The notes: generated by a model not told the origin, from the letters alone. A stretch of DNA of 41,490 bases from Opitutia bacterium (GCA_029252625.1 JAQXBA010000073.1:1-41490); one strand, 5' to 3'; shown: positions 16,249 through 26,011, counted from the stretch's first letter. Numbers and translations are program-made.

Positions 16249-17313
16249 ATGGATATACAGACCCATCATTCAGTTTCAGATGAAACGCCCCCCTCCCCAT
16301 CCAAACAAGTCGAGGCTCAAACCTCATGGCGAAAGATCGTGGCACAATACCAACAACCTTGCCTGAAAAAGAGCGTCTGGCAAATCACCAACACCGTGAT
16401 TCCCTACATCGGCCTCTGGGCTCTCATGTATTTCACTATGACAGTCTCTTGGGCACTGACCATCGCACTTGCAGTCCTTGCAGGGTTATTCCTCGTCCGC
16501 GTCTTCATCATCTTTCACGACTGTGGCCATGGCTCCTACTTTCGCTCAAAAAAGGCCAATAATATCGTCGGCTTTATTTCAGGCCTGCTAACCCTAACCC
16601 CTTATCGGCATTGGCGCTGGCAACATGCAGTCCATCACGGCACTTCTGGAAACCTCGACCAACGCGGCATCGGCGACGTATGGACGATGACAGTCAACGA
16701 ATATTTAGCAGCCCCCCGCTGGGAACGCTTCTGCTACCGGCTCACGCGCAACCCTTTTGTGCTCTTCGGCCTCATACCACTCGGCTTATTCCTGTTTTAT
16801 CAACGCATCGCTTACGCAAATGCCAGCAAGCTCGATAAGCGCTCGGTACGGGTGATGAATGCAACCATTCTCGTTTATGCGGTCGGCATGAGTGCGATCT
16901 TTGGTTTCTGGAATTACTTATTTATACAACTAACAGTCACAGCAGTTGCAGGTACACTCGGCGTATGGCTTTTTTATGTGCAACATCAATTCGAGGACAC
17001 CTATTGGCGCAGCGGCGAGGAGTGGGACTACACACACTCTGCAATGAAGGGCAGCTCATTCTACAAACTACCCAAAATTCTGCAATGGTTTTCAGGTAAC
17101 ATCGGCTATCACCACATTCATCACCTGAGCTCTCGCATCCCCAACTATTCCTTGGAGCAATGCCACAATGCAGAGCCGTTCTTCCAGCAAGTGCCGGAAC
17201 TCACGCTGCGTACTAGTTTGAAGTCACTCAAACTTCGGCTCTGGGATGAAGACAGTCAAAAGCTGGTTGGCTACAAGCATTTAAGGACGATGCTGTCGAA
17301 TAAAACTGCCTGA
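16249..17313 (+). CDS. Membrane fatty acid desaturase
   Basis: A 354-residue di-iron acyl-lipid desaturase. The three histidine boxes are HDCGH (90-94), HAVHH (126-130) and HHIHH (288-292), with paired membrane helices before and between (about 45-85, 165-180, 195-240). This box pattern resembles the delta-12/omega-6 and related bacterial desaturases, which introduce a double bond into membrane lipid acyl chains to keep membranes fluid. The regiospecificity cannot be told from sequence. It follows ybeY by 10 bp and so looks like the last gene of the HIT-phoH-pgpH-ybeY operon, an unusual partner for RNA genes. Alternatively it may have its own promoter inside ybeY. Confidence 0.9.
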   Translation: MDIQTHHSVSDETPPSPSKQVEAQTSWRKIVAQYQQPCLKKSVWQITNTVIPYIGLWALMYFTMTVSWALTIALAVLAGLFLVRVFIIFHDCGHGSYFRSKKANNIVGFISGLLTLTPYRHWRWQHAVHHGTSGNLDQRGIGDVWTMTVNEYLAAPRWERFCYRLTRNPFVLFGLIPLGLFLFYQRIAYANASKLDKRSVRVMNATILVYAVGMSAIFGFWNYLFIQLTVTAVAGTLGVWLFYVQHQFEDTYWRSGEEWDYTHSAMKGSSFYKLPKILQWFSGNIGYHHIHHLSSRIPNYSLEQCHNAEPFFQQVPELTLRTSLKSLKLRLWDEDSQKLVGYKHLRTMLSNKTA

Positions 17314-17396
17314 GGTGGAAAGATCCCCCGAAGGTAAAGACTCGGTTCGATCTAAAATCAGCAATCAGTGTCAGTAAGTCGCCAGTCAAATAACTG

Positions 17397-17421
17397 CACC
17401 ACTGACTCGACGAGTGTGGTG
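17397..17421. repeat. Inverted repeat between convergent genes
   Basis: CACCACT at 17397-17403 and AGTGTGGTG at 17413-17421 form an imperfect stem in the 127-bp spacer between the convergent desaturase and protease genes. It is followed by the palindrome CCGGATCCGG. There is no T-run on either side, so an intrinsic terminator is not demonstrated. Confidence 0.35.
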
Positions 17422-17440
17422 ACCGGATCCGGACGCGACC

Positions 17441-18364
17441 TTAAGCAAGATTGGTGATACTTGGCGAGCGACGACGCCTAAAAACGAGTCCTAGCGCACT
17501 TAGACCGAGAAAAAAAGAACTGAACGGAAACTCTGGCACAGCGATCAACTCAGGATTTTCATCGATATAAGCCTGTATCTCTGTTTGATAATTAGGCAGA
17601 AAGGTAACCCCACTAAACGGAGTGGCATCCTCATTAAAGCTACCAATAAACCAGTTCACGCCGACAATCGTTAAGTTACCATTTTCAAGCACCATTGCTG
17701 GCGCCCCCGAATCTCCGAGGCCAAATTGACTTTCATAGGTGAGACCAGGATCATCAAAGGTCATCAAGCCCGCATCGCCGGTTGCTCCGCCCACAGTCTG
17801 AGACGGGAAAAATAGATTCATATTATTCTGCCCAACAGCCATATCCTGAATCACAGCATAATTGCCATCCGAGCGCCCAAAGGTCAGCACATTCGGACCA
17901 GTAATCGAAACCGGACCTTCGCTATTAAAAGGAGAATTCAAGACATCGTAATAGGCATATCCATCTGGCAACGCTGTATCCAGCGTTCCTAGACGAATAT
18001 CAGTATTGCCGATCCGTTCGGTCTGCTCGATTAAGGCGCTGAATGAAGCGCCTTGAGCGTCATTCGTTTGATGGAAGGTCACTGACGAACCAACTCCCGG
18101 TGCAAAATGATCCGCAGTAATAAACACATTTCGACTGAGCATTGTAACCCAACGTCCACCGTCATCCCCGGAAAAAGCAGGCCCCTGCCCAGTATCAGCA
18201 ATTGCGACCCCGGATAAATTCAGATCTCCCCCGAAAAATGAATCATCATTTATAAAACGATCATTTGCCAGCGAATCATAGCCTATAATATTGATCGATG
18301 CGCACAAACAATTTGGCAGTTGTATACCAAGCGTAACGAGTGAAATAAATGTTAAAGGCCGCAC
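17441..18364 (-). CDS. Exported trypsin-like serine protease with PEP-CTERM anchor
   Basis: A 307-residue protein with an N-terminal signal peptide (about 1-22), a chymotrypsin-fold domain and a C-terminal sorting signal. The triad can be read as His86 in FITADHFAP, Asp122 in NTDIRLGTL and Ser219 in GLGDSGAPAMV, all in canonical context. The tail has the PEP-CTERM plan: VPEF (276-279), a hydrophobic helix (about 281-294) and a basic end RRRR (296-299). The exosortase motif is normally VPEP, so the fourth residue is a variant. It is presumably exported, processed by the exosortase at 10487-11539 and retained at the surface. The start is a GTG with no clear ribosome binding site. Its natural substrate is unknown. 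Confidence 0.85.
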   Translation of the reverse strand: MRPLTFISLVTLGIQLPNCLCASINIIGYDSLANDRFINDDSFFGGDLNLSGVAIADTGQGPAFSGDDGGRWVTMLSRNVFITADHFAPGVGSSVTFHQTNDAQGASFSALIEQTERIGNTDIRLGTLDTALPDGYAYYDVLNSPFNSEGPVSITGPNVLTFGRSDGNYAVIQDMAVGQNNMNLFFPSQTVGGATGDAGLMTFDDPGLTYESQFGLGDSGAPAMVLENGNLTIVGVNWFIGSFNEDATPFSGVTFLPNYQTEIQAYIDENPELIAVPEFPFSSFFLGLSALGLVFRRRRSPSITNLA

Positions 18365-18454
18365 AACTAGTCATAGCATAAAAAAAAGCTTAGCTGTCAA
18401 AGGTCCATCCACTCTTCAAGCCTCCGAACCACTTGTTTAACAAAACAATTACGA

Positions 18455-19852
18455 CTACGCTGCGTCCGCTGGACTGTTATCTTCGGACTTAGTGCCGTCA
18501 GCTTCTTTCGCCTTCGATTTAGTCACCTTAGCTGCTTTCTCGATCTTGTGGTACTTAATCTTTGGCTGACCACGCCCTTCGACGACTGAGCGATTGATCA
18601 CCACTTCATCGACATTTTCAGTCTGCGGCAAGTCATACATCACATCGAGCATGATACGCTCCATAATCGCGCGCAGCGCACGCGCACCAGTTTTCAGCTC
18701 AATCGCCTTATCAGCAATCGCGGCGACTGCATCGCGGGTAAAGTGCAGCTTCGCACCTTCCATCAAGAAGAGCTTACCATATTGCTTGAGCAATGAATTC
18801 TTGGTGTTCTGTAAGATGTGTTCTAAATCGGAACGGCTCAACTCATCGAGCACCGCAACCATCGGCAGACGTCCGATAAATTCGGGAATCATACCGAAGT
18901 GCACCAAATCTTCTGGCTGTGTATCGCGCAGTAACTCACTGAGAGGCACTTCGTCCATACGTAAATTATGCTGTGTATCAAAGCCCATCGCCTTGGAGCC
19001 AATACGGCCCTGAACGATCTTATCCAGACCGACAAACGCACCCCCGCAAATGAAGAGGATGTTTGAAGTATCGAGCTGGATGTATTCCTGATTCGGATGC
19101 TTACGACCACCTTGCGGTGGCACATTACACACCGTGCCTTCGAGGATCTTGAGCAGTGCTTGTTGCACGCCTTCACCCGAGACATCGCGAGTGATCGAGA
19201 CATTGTCTGTCTTACGACCAATCTTATCAATTTCGTCGACGTAAATGATGCCGCACTCGGCTTTTTTCACATCGTAATCAGCCGATTGCAGTAGGCGCAG
19301 GACGATATTTTCAACGTCTTCTCCAACATAACCAGCTTCAGTCAAAGTGGTCGCATCTGCAATCGCAAACGGTACATCGAGCATCTTAGCTAAGGTACGT
19401 GCCAGCAATGTTTTACCAGTACCGGTCGGGCCGAGCAGCAGAATATTGCTTTTCTCCACTTGCACATCGGCGAACTTGCCATCGAGGTCAGAAAAATCAG
19501 TTGCGCTGTCGATACGATCTTCCGAGCGCAGGCGTTTATAGTGATTATACACTGCCACAGCCAGGGCACGCTTCGCGTAGTCTTGACTGATAATATGCTG
19601 GTCTAGGCCCGCCGTAATTTCGGCCGGCCTGAGCATATTAAAAAGACCTCCACTGCCACCTGCAGCAACTTCTGTCTTACTGACTTCACCCTCTTCCGGA
19701 GCCTCGGAAAGTTCGCGATCAATGATGGTCTTACAAACTGACACGCAAGAATCGCATATATGCACGCCGGCCGGCCCAGCAATCATCTTACGCACCTCAT
19801 TCTGCGCCTTACCGCAAAACGAACAAAAAGTCATCCGTGTGGATTTTGCCAT
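18455..19852 (-). CDS. clpX: ClpX, ATP-binding unfoldase subunit of the ClpXP protease
   Basis: A 465-residue AAA+ protein. The N-terminal zinc-binding domain has CSFC and CDSC (cysteines at about 11, 14, 33, 36). The AAA+ core shows Walker A GPTGTGKT, the pore loop GYVGED, Walker [12 protein letters not shown] and the [10 protein letters not shown] loop. The ClpP-docking loop region follows (about residues 275-290). ClpX unfolds tagged proteins and feeds them into ClpP. The C-terminus is extended by a Lys/Ala/Asp-rich tail. It lies 27 bp after clpP and belongs to the tig-clpP-clpX unit. Confidence 0.97.
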   Translation of the reverse strand: MAKSTRMTFCSFCGKAQNEVRKMIAGPAGVHICDSCVSVCKTIIDRELSEAPEEGEVSKTEVAAGGSGGLFNMLRPAEITAGLDQHIISQDYAKRALAVAVYNHYKRLRSEDRIDSATDFSDLDGKFADVQVEKSNILLLGPTGTGKTLLARTLAKMLDVPFAIADATTLTEAGYVGEDVENIVLRLLQSADYDVKKAECGIIYVDEIDKIGRKTDNVSITRDVSGEGVQQALLKILEGTVCNVPPQGGRKHPNQEYIQLDTSNILFICGGAFVGLDKIVQGRIGSKAMGFDTQHNLRMDEVPLSELLRDTQPEDLVHFGMIPEFIGRLPMVAVLDELSRSDLEHILQNTKNSLLKQYGKLFLMEGAKLHFTRDAVAAIADKAIELKTGARALRAIMERIMLDVMYDLPQTENVDEVVINRSVVEGRGQPKIKYHKIEKAAKVTKSKAKEADGTKSEDNSPADAA

Positions 19853-19879
19853 ACTAGTAAAAGTCTCTTTGCTAAATTT

Positions 19880-20476
19880 TTATGCGCTGGGCTTATTCTC
19901 GATCACCTTATCGACGATCCCATATTCCATCGCATCCTTGGCGGTGAGATAGAAATCGCGATCCGAATCAGATGCAATCTCTGCAGCGGTCTTGTTGGTG
20001 TGGTTGGCTAGCAACTCGTTCATCTGAGCACGCCAGCGAAGAATTTCCTTTGCAGCGATCGAAATGTCAGAAGTTTGACCTGTCGCACCACCAGTCGGCT
20101 GATGCATCATCACACGGCTATTTGGCAGCGCGTAGCGCTTACCTTTAGTACCAGCAGCGAGCAAGAGCGTCGCCATGCTAGCGGCCTGCCCCACACAGTA
20201 AGTGACGATGTCACACTGCAAGAAATTCATGGTATCGTAAATTGCCATGCCATCTGTCACACTGCCTCCGGGGCAATTGATATACAGGCTGATGTCCTTC
20301 TTCGGATCATCCATTTGCAGGAAGAGCATCTGCGCAACTACGGCGTTGGCAACAAAGTCATTAATCGGCGTGCCGATAAAAATGATACGATCGCGCAACA
20401 GGCGGCTGTAAATATCCCAAGCGCGCTCGGTGCGCCCTTCGCGCTCATAGACTGTAGGTAGTGGAACGTAACTCAC
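19880..20476 (-). CDS. clpP: ClpP, ATP-dependent protease proteolytic subunit
   Basis: A 198-residue serine protease forming the two-ring ClpP chamber. The catalytic Ser100 lies in GQAASMA, His125 in RVMMHQP and Asp174 in SDRDFYLTA. The start MSYVPLPTVYEREG is typical, so little propeptide is expected. It sits 91 bp after tig and 27 bp before clpX, the common arrangement in which a folding factor and the protease are expressed together. Only this ClpP copy is seen in the window; other copies elsewhere in the genome are possible. Confidence 0.97.
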   Translation of the reverse strand: MSYVPLPTVYEREGRTERAWDIYSRLLRDRIIFIGTPINDFVANAVVAQMLFLQMDDPKKDISLYINCPGGSVTDGMAIYDTMNFLQCDIVTYCVGQAASMATLLLAAGTKGKRYALPNSRVMMHQPTGGATGQTSDISIAAKEILRWRAQMNELLANHTNKTAAEIASDSDRDFYLTAKDAMEYGIVDKVIENKPSA

Positions 20477-20567
20477 GATAACTTATAATTTTGGGATGAG
20501 GGTGATAGAATGATGCAAAGACCATAGTGGACCTGTCGCAGATATCCAGCGCTTTTAACAAATAAGC

Positions 20568-21905
20568 TTAAGCTTCGACAGGATCCGCTGCAACTGTTTC
20601 GCGCTCAGCCTTGTCGAGTATCAGATCCATAGTCTTACCCAAGAGGATTTCGCTGCGCATGTTGTTGATGCGACTCTGATCCTTTTGGATTTCCTTCACG
20701 ATTTTATCAGGCTTTTCGCCAGATTGCTGTGCTTGCATCATAATCATGCGGCTAAAGTCGTCGTTCTCGGCCTGCACTTTTTCCTGTTCAGCAATTTTAC
20801 TGAGGATCAGGCGAGATTTGAGGCGATCATGCGCGGCCTTACTCGCACCTTCATGAAGCTGCTCCTTGTGTGCTTCGAAATCTGCCTCGGCAGCGCCCTG
20901 CTGCATATTGCGCTGCATGAAGTCGCGAAGCACTGCTTCAGTTTCGCTTTCGATCCCGCTTTCTGGTATGGCGAACTCGACGCTTGCTAAAAGCTGCTCG
21001 GTAATTTGCTGGCGCTCGGCATTGGAATTCTTCTCCTTCTTTTGGCCTTCAATGTTCTCGCTAATGCGTTCACGCAGCTCAGCTTCATCTTTAACCTGCA
21101 TACTTGTAAAAAATGCATCGTCCATTGCTGGCATCACCTTTTCACGAACTTCTTCAGCTTTCAAGGAGTACACCGCGGTCTTGCCAGCAAGCGCCTCTGG
21201 CTTGAAGTCTTCAGCAAATTCCATGGTAACCTCCTTTTCGTCGCCAGCTTGCATGCCAACTACCCCGTCAACAATTGCTTGAACACCTGGGGTGCCTTCT
21301 GCGCCAGCTTCTTCCCATGTGACCTTCTGAGTACCGAACATTGGAGTTTCAGGTACGAGATCCGCAACGAGTTCGTCTCCGATCTTCCCTTCGTAGGAGC
21401 AGCGCACGTAGTCGCCCTTATTAGCAGCCTTTTCAGCTACATTGAACTCTGCCCGTTGGCTGAGCAATTGCTCAAACATCTTCTCGACCTCTTCAGCACT
21501 GGCTTCAGTTGGCTCGCTAGTCACCTTCAGACCCTCGTAAGCTGGAAGCTCAAATGCTTGAAGCACATCGACTGTGAAAGTGAGAGTTGCGTCGGAACTC
21601 GCAGTGATTTCGCCTTCGTTAAGATCGACGACACCGAAGATTTCGAAGTCTGACTTAGCAACACCTTCTTGGTGTGCCTTAGAAACGACGCGCTGTGAAA
21701 GCTCTGACTTCAGCTCCTTTGCATAGCGCATACGGATCATATTCTCAGGAGCCTTACCTGGGCGGAAGCCTGGGATCTTAGCATCACGCTTAAATTCGTT
21801 GATCAGACTCGCCTCAATACTGGCGATTTCTGCGGCAGCGACACTCACGGTAATCGTCTTGCGTGTTTCGTTAATGTCTTGGACGTCGGTTTTAACTGTG
21901 CTCAT
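20568..21905 (-). CDS. tig: Trigger factor, ribosome-associated chaperone
   Basis: A 445-residue protein with the three domains of trigger factor. The N-terminal ribosome-binding domain includes the signature GFRPGKAP (about 46-53). The FKBP-like prolyl isomerase domain spans about 155-245 (KGDYVRCSYEGKI, then VVGMQAGDEKEV). The alpha-helical C-terminal substrate-binding domain fills the remainder. It binds nascent chains at the exit tunnel. It is the first gene of the tig-clpP-clpX unit and has a plausible vegetative promoter just upstream. Confidence 0.96.
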   Translation of the reverse strand: MSTVKTDVQDINETRKTITVSVAAAEIASIEASLINEFKRDAKIPGFRPGKAPENMIRMRYAKELKSELSQRVVSKAHQEGVAKSDFEIFGVVDLNEGEITASSDATLTFTVDVLQAFELPAYEGLKVTSEPTEASAEEVEKMFEQLLSQRAEFNVAEKAANKGDYVRCSYEGKIGDELVADLVPETPMFGTQKVTWEEAGAEGTPGVQAIVDGVVGMQAGDEKEVTMEFAEDFKPEALAGKTAVYSLKAEEVREKVMPAMDDAFFTSMQVKDEAELRERISENIEGQKKEKNSNAERQQITEQLLASVEFAIPESGIESETEAVLRDFMQRNMQQGAAEADFEAHKEQLHEGASKAAHDRLKSRLILSKIAEQEKVQAENDDFSRMIMMQAQQSGEKPDKIVKEIQKDQSRINNMRSEILLGKTMDLILDKAERETVAADPVEA

Positions 21906-21954
21906 AAAAATATTTGGTATCGCCTGAATTAGGCAGTTCTAGGAAAAAGCGCGC

Positions 21955-21984
21955 TATAAAAGTGGAAAGGAATTTTTCGGTCAA
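21955..21984 (-). promoter_or_regulatory. Putative sigma-70-type promoter of tig
   Basis: On the minus strand TTGACC (21984-21979) is followed after 18 bases by TTTATA (21960-21955). Transcription would begin about 40 bases before the tig ATG at 21905. Both hexamers match the vegetative consensus in four or five positions. No other candidate of this quality is in the 194-bp spacer. Confidence 0.5.
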
Positions 21985-22099
21985 TGCCTATGTTGCCATC
22001 TGGATGGTATATCTCAGCGATCTGGCATTTTTTAACAGATTTAGGCCCGAATCACGGGTAAATTGGACTCAAAGCACACCATCACGCCACAGATTCGGC

Positions 22100-22657
22100 C
22101 TATTTAAACTCGATCACGTCCGGTCCGACCGTCCGAAACAGCTCTGCATACGGCTGCAAAGCTTCGATCGTGGCTGGAACCGCATCAATCTGTGTGCTCA
22201 AAACCCCCACCACCGCAATTTGGTCTTTCCGGTTAAACATCCGCAGGCGCAGGCCCAGCTCGTCGAGCATGATCTTAAGCGCGGTCACATCCACACCATC
22301 AGCCAACTCGATCAAGATCTGATCGGCCGCCATGTAGGAGAATTCGCCCGTCGAAAGATCCTCCACCACACGCACATACGGGTAACTCTCGTCAAAATTC
22401 AAGTGCCAGACCTTTGTCTGCGCGTCCGCCGCGCTCGGCAAAGTACCAAAATCTAAAATCTTACCGATTTGAATCACCTCTGGCATCCCCTCAGGCAGCG
22501 GTTCTGCTCCGGCTTCGACTGCCGCCGCATTATGCGTCACCCATGGATCCACGCGTTTCTCCTCACGAATCTCCCGTCGATTCATAATAGCTGCAACTAG
22601 CAGCGAGCCCAACACAAAGCCCATAATATACACAAAAATTCGATCCATTTTCCCCAT
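22100..22657 (-). CDS. Membrane-anchored protein with a propeptide-like (I9/fervidolysin-type) C-terminal domain
   Basis: A protein of about 185 residues with one N-terminal membrane helix (IFVYIMGFVLGSLLVAAIM), a linker, then two blocks. The first is IQIGKILDFGTLPSAADAQ... to about residue 95. The last 80 residues (ADQILIELADGVDVTALKIMLDELGLRLRM onward, excerpted) read like the propeptide/inhibitor I9 fold that normally precedes subtilase catalytic domains: a beta strand, a helix with LxxLGL, and a second beta-alpha unit. No protease domain follows, so this would be a free-standing version. The family assignment is by eye only. ATGs at 22657 and 22648 are both possible; GGGGAAA before the second could serve as a ribosome site. 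Confidence 0.6.
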   Translation of the reverse strand: MGKMDRIFVYIMGFVLGSLLVAAIMNRREIREEKRVDPWVTHNAAAVEAGAEPLPEGMPEVIQIGKILDFGTLPSAADAQTKVWHLNFDESYPYVRVVEDLSTGEFSYMAADQILIELADGVDVTALKIMLDELGLRLRMFNRKDQIAVVGVLSTQIDAVPATIEALQPYAELFRTVGPDVIEFK

Positions 22658-22778
22658 AAGTATGCGCGCACGGTGCAACGGAAATCCGCGCAAGGCAAGT
22701 CTACGCACAGGCTCTTTGCTTCAAGTTTGCTCATTTCACTCTTCACACCTCTCACACGAAGCCACACACTATTGATTG

Positions 22779-23204
22779 ATGATTCATACAATTTCGCAAA
22801 TACGTGTCCGCTACGCCGAGACCGACCGCATGGATGTGGTCTACCACAGCAACTATTTAGTCTGGTTCGAGACCGCCCGCATTCTAATGCTCGACGAAAT
22901 CGGTATTCCCTATCTCGAAATCGAAGCACGCGGCCTGCGCTTGCCCGTGCTCACTGCCACCGCGGAGTACAAGCGCCCTGCCCGCTTCGACGACCGTCTG
23001 GAAATACACCTCTTTATGCGCGAAAAACCCCGCGCCCGCTTCCGCTTCGAATACGAAGTTCGCCACGGCGACACCCTACTCGCCACCGGCAGCACCAGCC
23101 ATGGCTTCATGGATAAACACGGCAAAGGCCTGCGCCCGCCGGAAGAGTTCCTCGCCAAAATCGACGCCGCTTGGAAACCCCAGGCGGCGGCAACTGAGTT
23201 ATAG
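22779..23204 (+). CDS. YbgC-like acyl-CoA thioesterase (hot-dog fold)
   Basis: A 141-residue single-domain 4HBT protein. The active-site region RVRYAETDRMDVVYHSNYL (about 9-27) aligns with the YbgC motif, with Asp16 in the position of the catalytic Asp. The rest (YLVWFETARILMLDEIG, then LPVLTATAEYKRPARFDD) is typical. YbgC-type enzymes hydrolyse short or medium acyl-CoA and are often linked to phospholipid metabolism or the Tol-Pal system; no tol-pal genes are adjacent here. The start is ATG 22779. It converges with the phosphatase gene. Confidence 0.9.
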   Translation: MIHTISQIRVRYAETDRMDVVYHSNYLVWFETARILMLDEIGIPYLEIEARGLRLPVLTATAEYKRPARFDDRLEIHLFMREKPRARFRFEYEVRHGDTLLATGSTSHGFMDKHGKGLRPPEEFLAKIDAAWKPQAAATEL

Positions 23205-23284
23205 GTGATCGACTAACATTCCTATCTGTGGATCATGCCTTCACAGGCAGGAACACCCGCAGCACTATTTCACTGCCATCACTC

Positions 23285-24121
23285 TTAGTCCTGATAATTC
23301 AACACTCCCTGCAGCTCCTTACAGACCGCCTCCGTGCCTGCCATGTATGGGCAAAATTCCATCTGCGGGTGAAAGCGGCGCAGTGGGAACGGGCATTCGC
23401 CGAGAAATGCGAACTCGATTCCGACAGCTAGGCACAAGGCGTAAGCCGCGGCAATGTCCCAGACCTTGACCCGAAAATCGACCACGCCGGTCAAATAGCC
23501 GGTCGCCACGTAGCTGGCAGTCAGTGCGCCGCTGCCGAGACAGCGCACGCGGTATTTTGCTAGCAAGGGCTTTAGACGGTCCAGCAAGTCGCCATCCATC
23601 GGAAAATGAAGTCCCAGCATGGTTTGCGCATCGGCCGCTATGCGGTCGCGATTCACCTTCCTCTGATTGCGCTGCACGCCAAAGCCCGGGCCGCCTTCCA
23701 GCAATGCATCGGTACTATAATCAAAGATGAATCCATAGACCGGCATTCCGTCGTGCAGCAGCGCCAAGGAAATTGCGCAGATAGGAAAGCCGAGCGCATA
23801 ATTATTCGTGCCATCAATCGGATCCACCACCCAGGCGAAACGCCCCTCGAGCTCAAGTACCTCGTCAAAAGGACTCGCTTCTTCGCTACAGTAGTCATCC
23901 TCCGCGAAATCACGCCGCAAGGCGGCAAACAGGTTTTCCGAAATCGCGAAATCCGCAAAGGTCACTCGCGTGTCATCCGCCTTCCACTCACTGGCAACTT
24001 GACCAAACTGGCGGCTAAAAAACGCCGTCTGCGCTTTCATTGCCACTCGTCCAGCATTAATGCGGTGGCGCAGCTGTAGATCAAACTGCGCCTGTGCTTG
24101 CCGGTTAAGTGATTTTGTCAT
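23285..24121 (-). CDS. Inositol monophosphatase family phosphatase
   Basis: A 278-residue Mg-dependent phosphatase of the IMPase/HisN/CysQ superfamily. Metal-binding residues are visible in SEEASPF (Glu80-Glu81), VVDPIDGTNNY (Asp100, Asp103) and KVWDIAAAYAL (Asp222). The GT following DPID and the late WDxAA are diagnostic of the fold. The substrate could be inositol phosphate, histidinol phosphate or 3'-phosphoadenosine phosphate; sequence alone does not decide. I chose ATG 24121 over an in-frame TTG four codons upstream. It follows the DEAD-box gene after 61 bp on the same strand. Confidence 0.9.
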   Translation of the reverse strand: MTKSLNRQAQAQFDLQLRHRINAGRVAMKAQTAFFSRQFGQVASEWKADDTRVTFADFAISENLFAALRRDFAEDDYCSEEASPFDEVLELEGRFAWVVDPIDGTNNYALGFPICAISLALLHDGMPVYGFIFDYSTDALLEGGPGFGVQRNQRKVNRDRIAADAQTMLGLHFPMDGDLLDRLKPLLAKYRVRCLGSGALTASYVATGYLTGVVDFRVKVWDIAAAYALCLAVGIEFAFLGECPFPLRRFHPQMEFCPYMAGTEAVCKELQGVLNYQD

Positions 24122-24182
24122 AGATGCTATCAATTAGTTTCAGGGCACTCAGGGACAAGCGCAAACCGCGACAGAGTTAGCA

Positions 24183-25553
24183 CTAAGGACGCCCGCGCCC
24201 AAAACCTCGAAACGGCCGGCCCGCACGTTTCTGCTTGGCGGCTCGACCACCTGAGGCTTCCTTCGGCTTGTCATTGCGAGCCTCACTCTTCTTAGGTGCA
24301 CGGGACTTCGCGGAACGCACACCACGTGCAGGTCGGCGATCTTCGGCGGCCTCGGGCAGCGGAATACCTTCACGATGCAGCGCTTCAATCGCCTCGTCAT
24401 GAAAGTCATGCTCACGAACAGTCGTAAGGGTTAGCTTAATCAACTTCTCAATCGCCTTAAACCGAGACACATCCTGATCGATCTCCGAGCAAAAACTAAT
24501 CGCACGACCACTCTCCCCCGCACGCGCGGTGCGCCCGATCCGGTGCACATAATTCTCTGAATCCATCGGCAGATCATAATTGATCACCAGCCCGATATTT
24601 TTCACATCAATTCCACGCGCCGCCACATCCGTCGCCACCAGTACCGGAGTCTCGCCGAGCTTGAACCGCCGCAGCGCATCCTCGCGAGCCGCCTGCGTGC
24701 GGTCGCCATGGATCGTATCCGAGCGAATTCCGTCGCGATTCAAATGCGTGGCAATCAAGCGCGCATCACGCTTGGTGCGGGTAAAGATAAGGCAGAGCTC
24801 TTCCTTCTTTTCAAAGTATTGGCTGTGCAAGAGATCCAACAACAACGCTGGCTTATCACGCAGCCGCACGAACAGTACGGACTGATCAATCTTCTCCGCC
24901 GTCGTGCCCTCCGGGTCGATGCGGATCTCCTCGGGCTTGTTCAACAGTCCCGCAGCTAACTTCGCTACGCCCTTTGCCATGGTGGCCGAAAATAGCAGCG
25001 TTTGTCGCTCCTTGGGTACATCACTGACAATCTCGCGCAAGTCATCAATAAAGCCCATCGCTAGCATACGGTCCGCCTCATCCAACACCAAACATTCCAC
25101 ACCGCTTAAATTCGCGTGCCCCTGTTTGATCAAATCTAGCAAGCGCCCCGTCGTCGCCACCAGCACATCCAAGCCGAAATACAGTTCCCTGGTCTGCGGT
25201 GTCTGCGACACACCGCCATAAATCATCGCGATCTTGAGGTCGAGATGCGCCCCATAGCTGCGAAAACTCTCGGTCACCTGCACAGCCAATTCACGCGTCG
25301 GCACCAGAATTAGATTACGCACCCCGCGCCGAAACGGCTTACGCCCCTGCGTTGCAATACGATTCAACATCGGTAACGCAAACGCCGCAGTCTTGCCTGT
25401 GCCCGTCTGCGCGCATGCCAATAGGTCGCGTCCCTCGAGCAACAAGGGGATCGCCTGCGCCTGAATGGGGGACGGCTCCGCGTAGCCTTTCTCAGCAAGC
25501 GCACGCTGGATCGGTTCGATTATAGGCAGGTCTTTGAATTCTGTGTGACTCAT
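24183..25553 (-). CDS. DEAD-box RNA helicase (RhlE-like)
   Basis: A 456-residue ATP-dependent RNA helicase. Motifs in order are the Q motif (FKDLPIIEPIQRAL...PSPIQAQAIP), motif I AQTGTGKT, Ia PTRELAVQ, II DEAD in LVLDEADRM, III SAT, IV-V through ATDVAARGID, and VI HRIGRTARAG. The C-terminal tail of about 60 residues is very rich in Arg, Lys, Gly and Pro and ends RPFRGFGRGRP, an RNA-binding extension typical of RhlE. Likely roles are ribosome assembly and mRNA decay. The start is ATG 25553; an upstream GTG five codons away is possible. Confidence 0.93.
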   Translation of the reverse strand: MSHTEFKDLPIIEPIQRALAEKGYAEPSPIQAQAIPLLLEGRDLLACAQTGTGKTAAFALPMLNRIATQGRKPFRRGVRNLILVPTRELAVQVTESFRSYGAHLDLKIAMIYGGVSQTPQTRELYFGLDVLVATTGRLLDLIKQGHANLSGVECLVLDEADRMLAMGFIDDLREIVSDVPKERQTLLFSATMAKGVAKLAAGLLNKPEEIRIDPEGTTAEKIDQSVLFVRLRDKPALLLDLLHSQYFEKKEELCLIFTRTKRDARLIATHLNRDGIRSDTIHGDRTQAAREDALRRFKLGETPVLVATDVAARGIDVKNIGLVINYDLPMDSENYVHRIGRTARAGESGRAISFCSEIDQDVSRFKAIEKLIKLTLTTVREHDFHDEAIEALHREGIPLPEAAEDRRPARGVRSAKSRAPKKSEARNDKPKEASGGRAAKQKRAGRPFRGFGRGRP

Positions 25554-25819
25554 AGTTTCGATCAACACCGCACCGTATGAATAAAACCGCCTTTATCGAC
25601 AAGAAAGCGTCCCAAACTGAAATTGGCTGCTGCGAGGCGATTCTCTCAGACTCAAACCCTTCTTCAGCACGGCAACAACTTAGCTAGGCGCAGTGGCAGG
25701 AGGGCCCTCTCGAACAGCAACGCGACGAAAAGAACAGGTGGGTAGCGAACCAGAACATGTGACTGTTTTCAGTCCAGGCTTGCCAAGTAGATTTGAACCG
25801 CTTCTCTATCTCAATTTTA

Positions 25820-26011
<192 letters not shown>

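Noticed and set aside
17397..17421. Bidirectional terminator between desaturase and protease genes
   Set aside because: The stem is imperfect and there is no T-run on either strand; listed only as a repeat.
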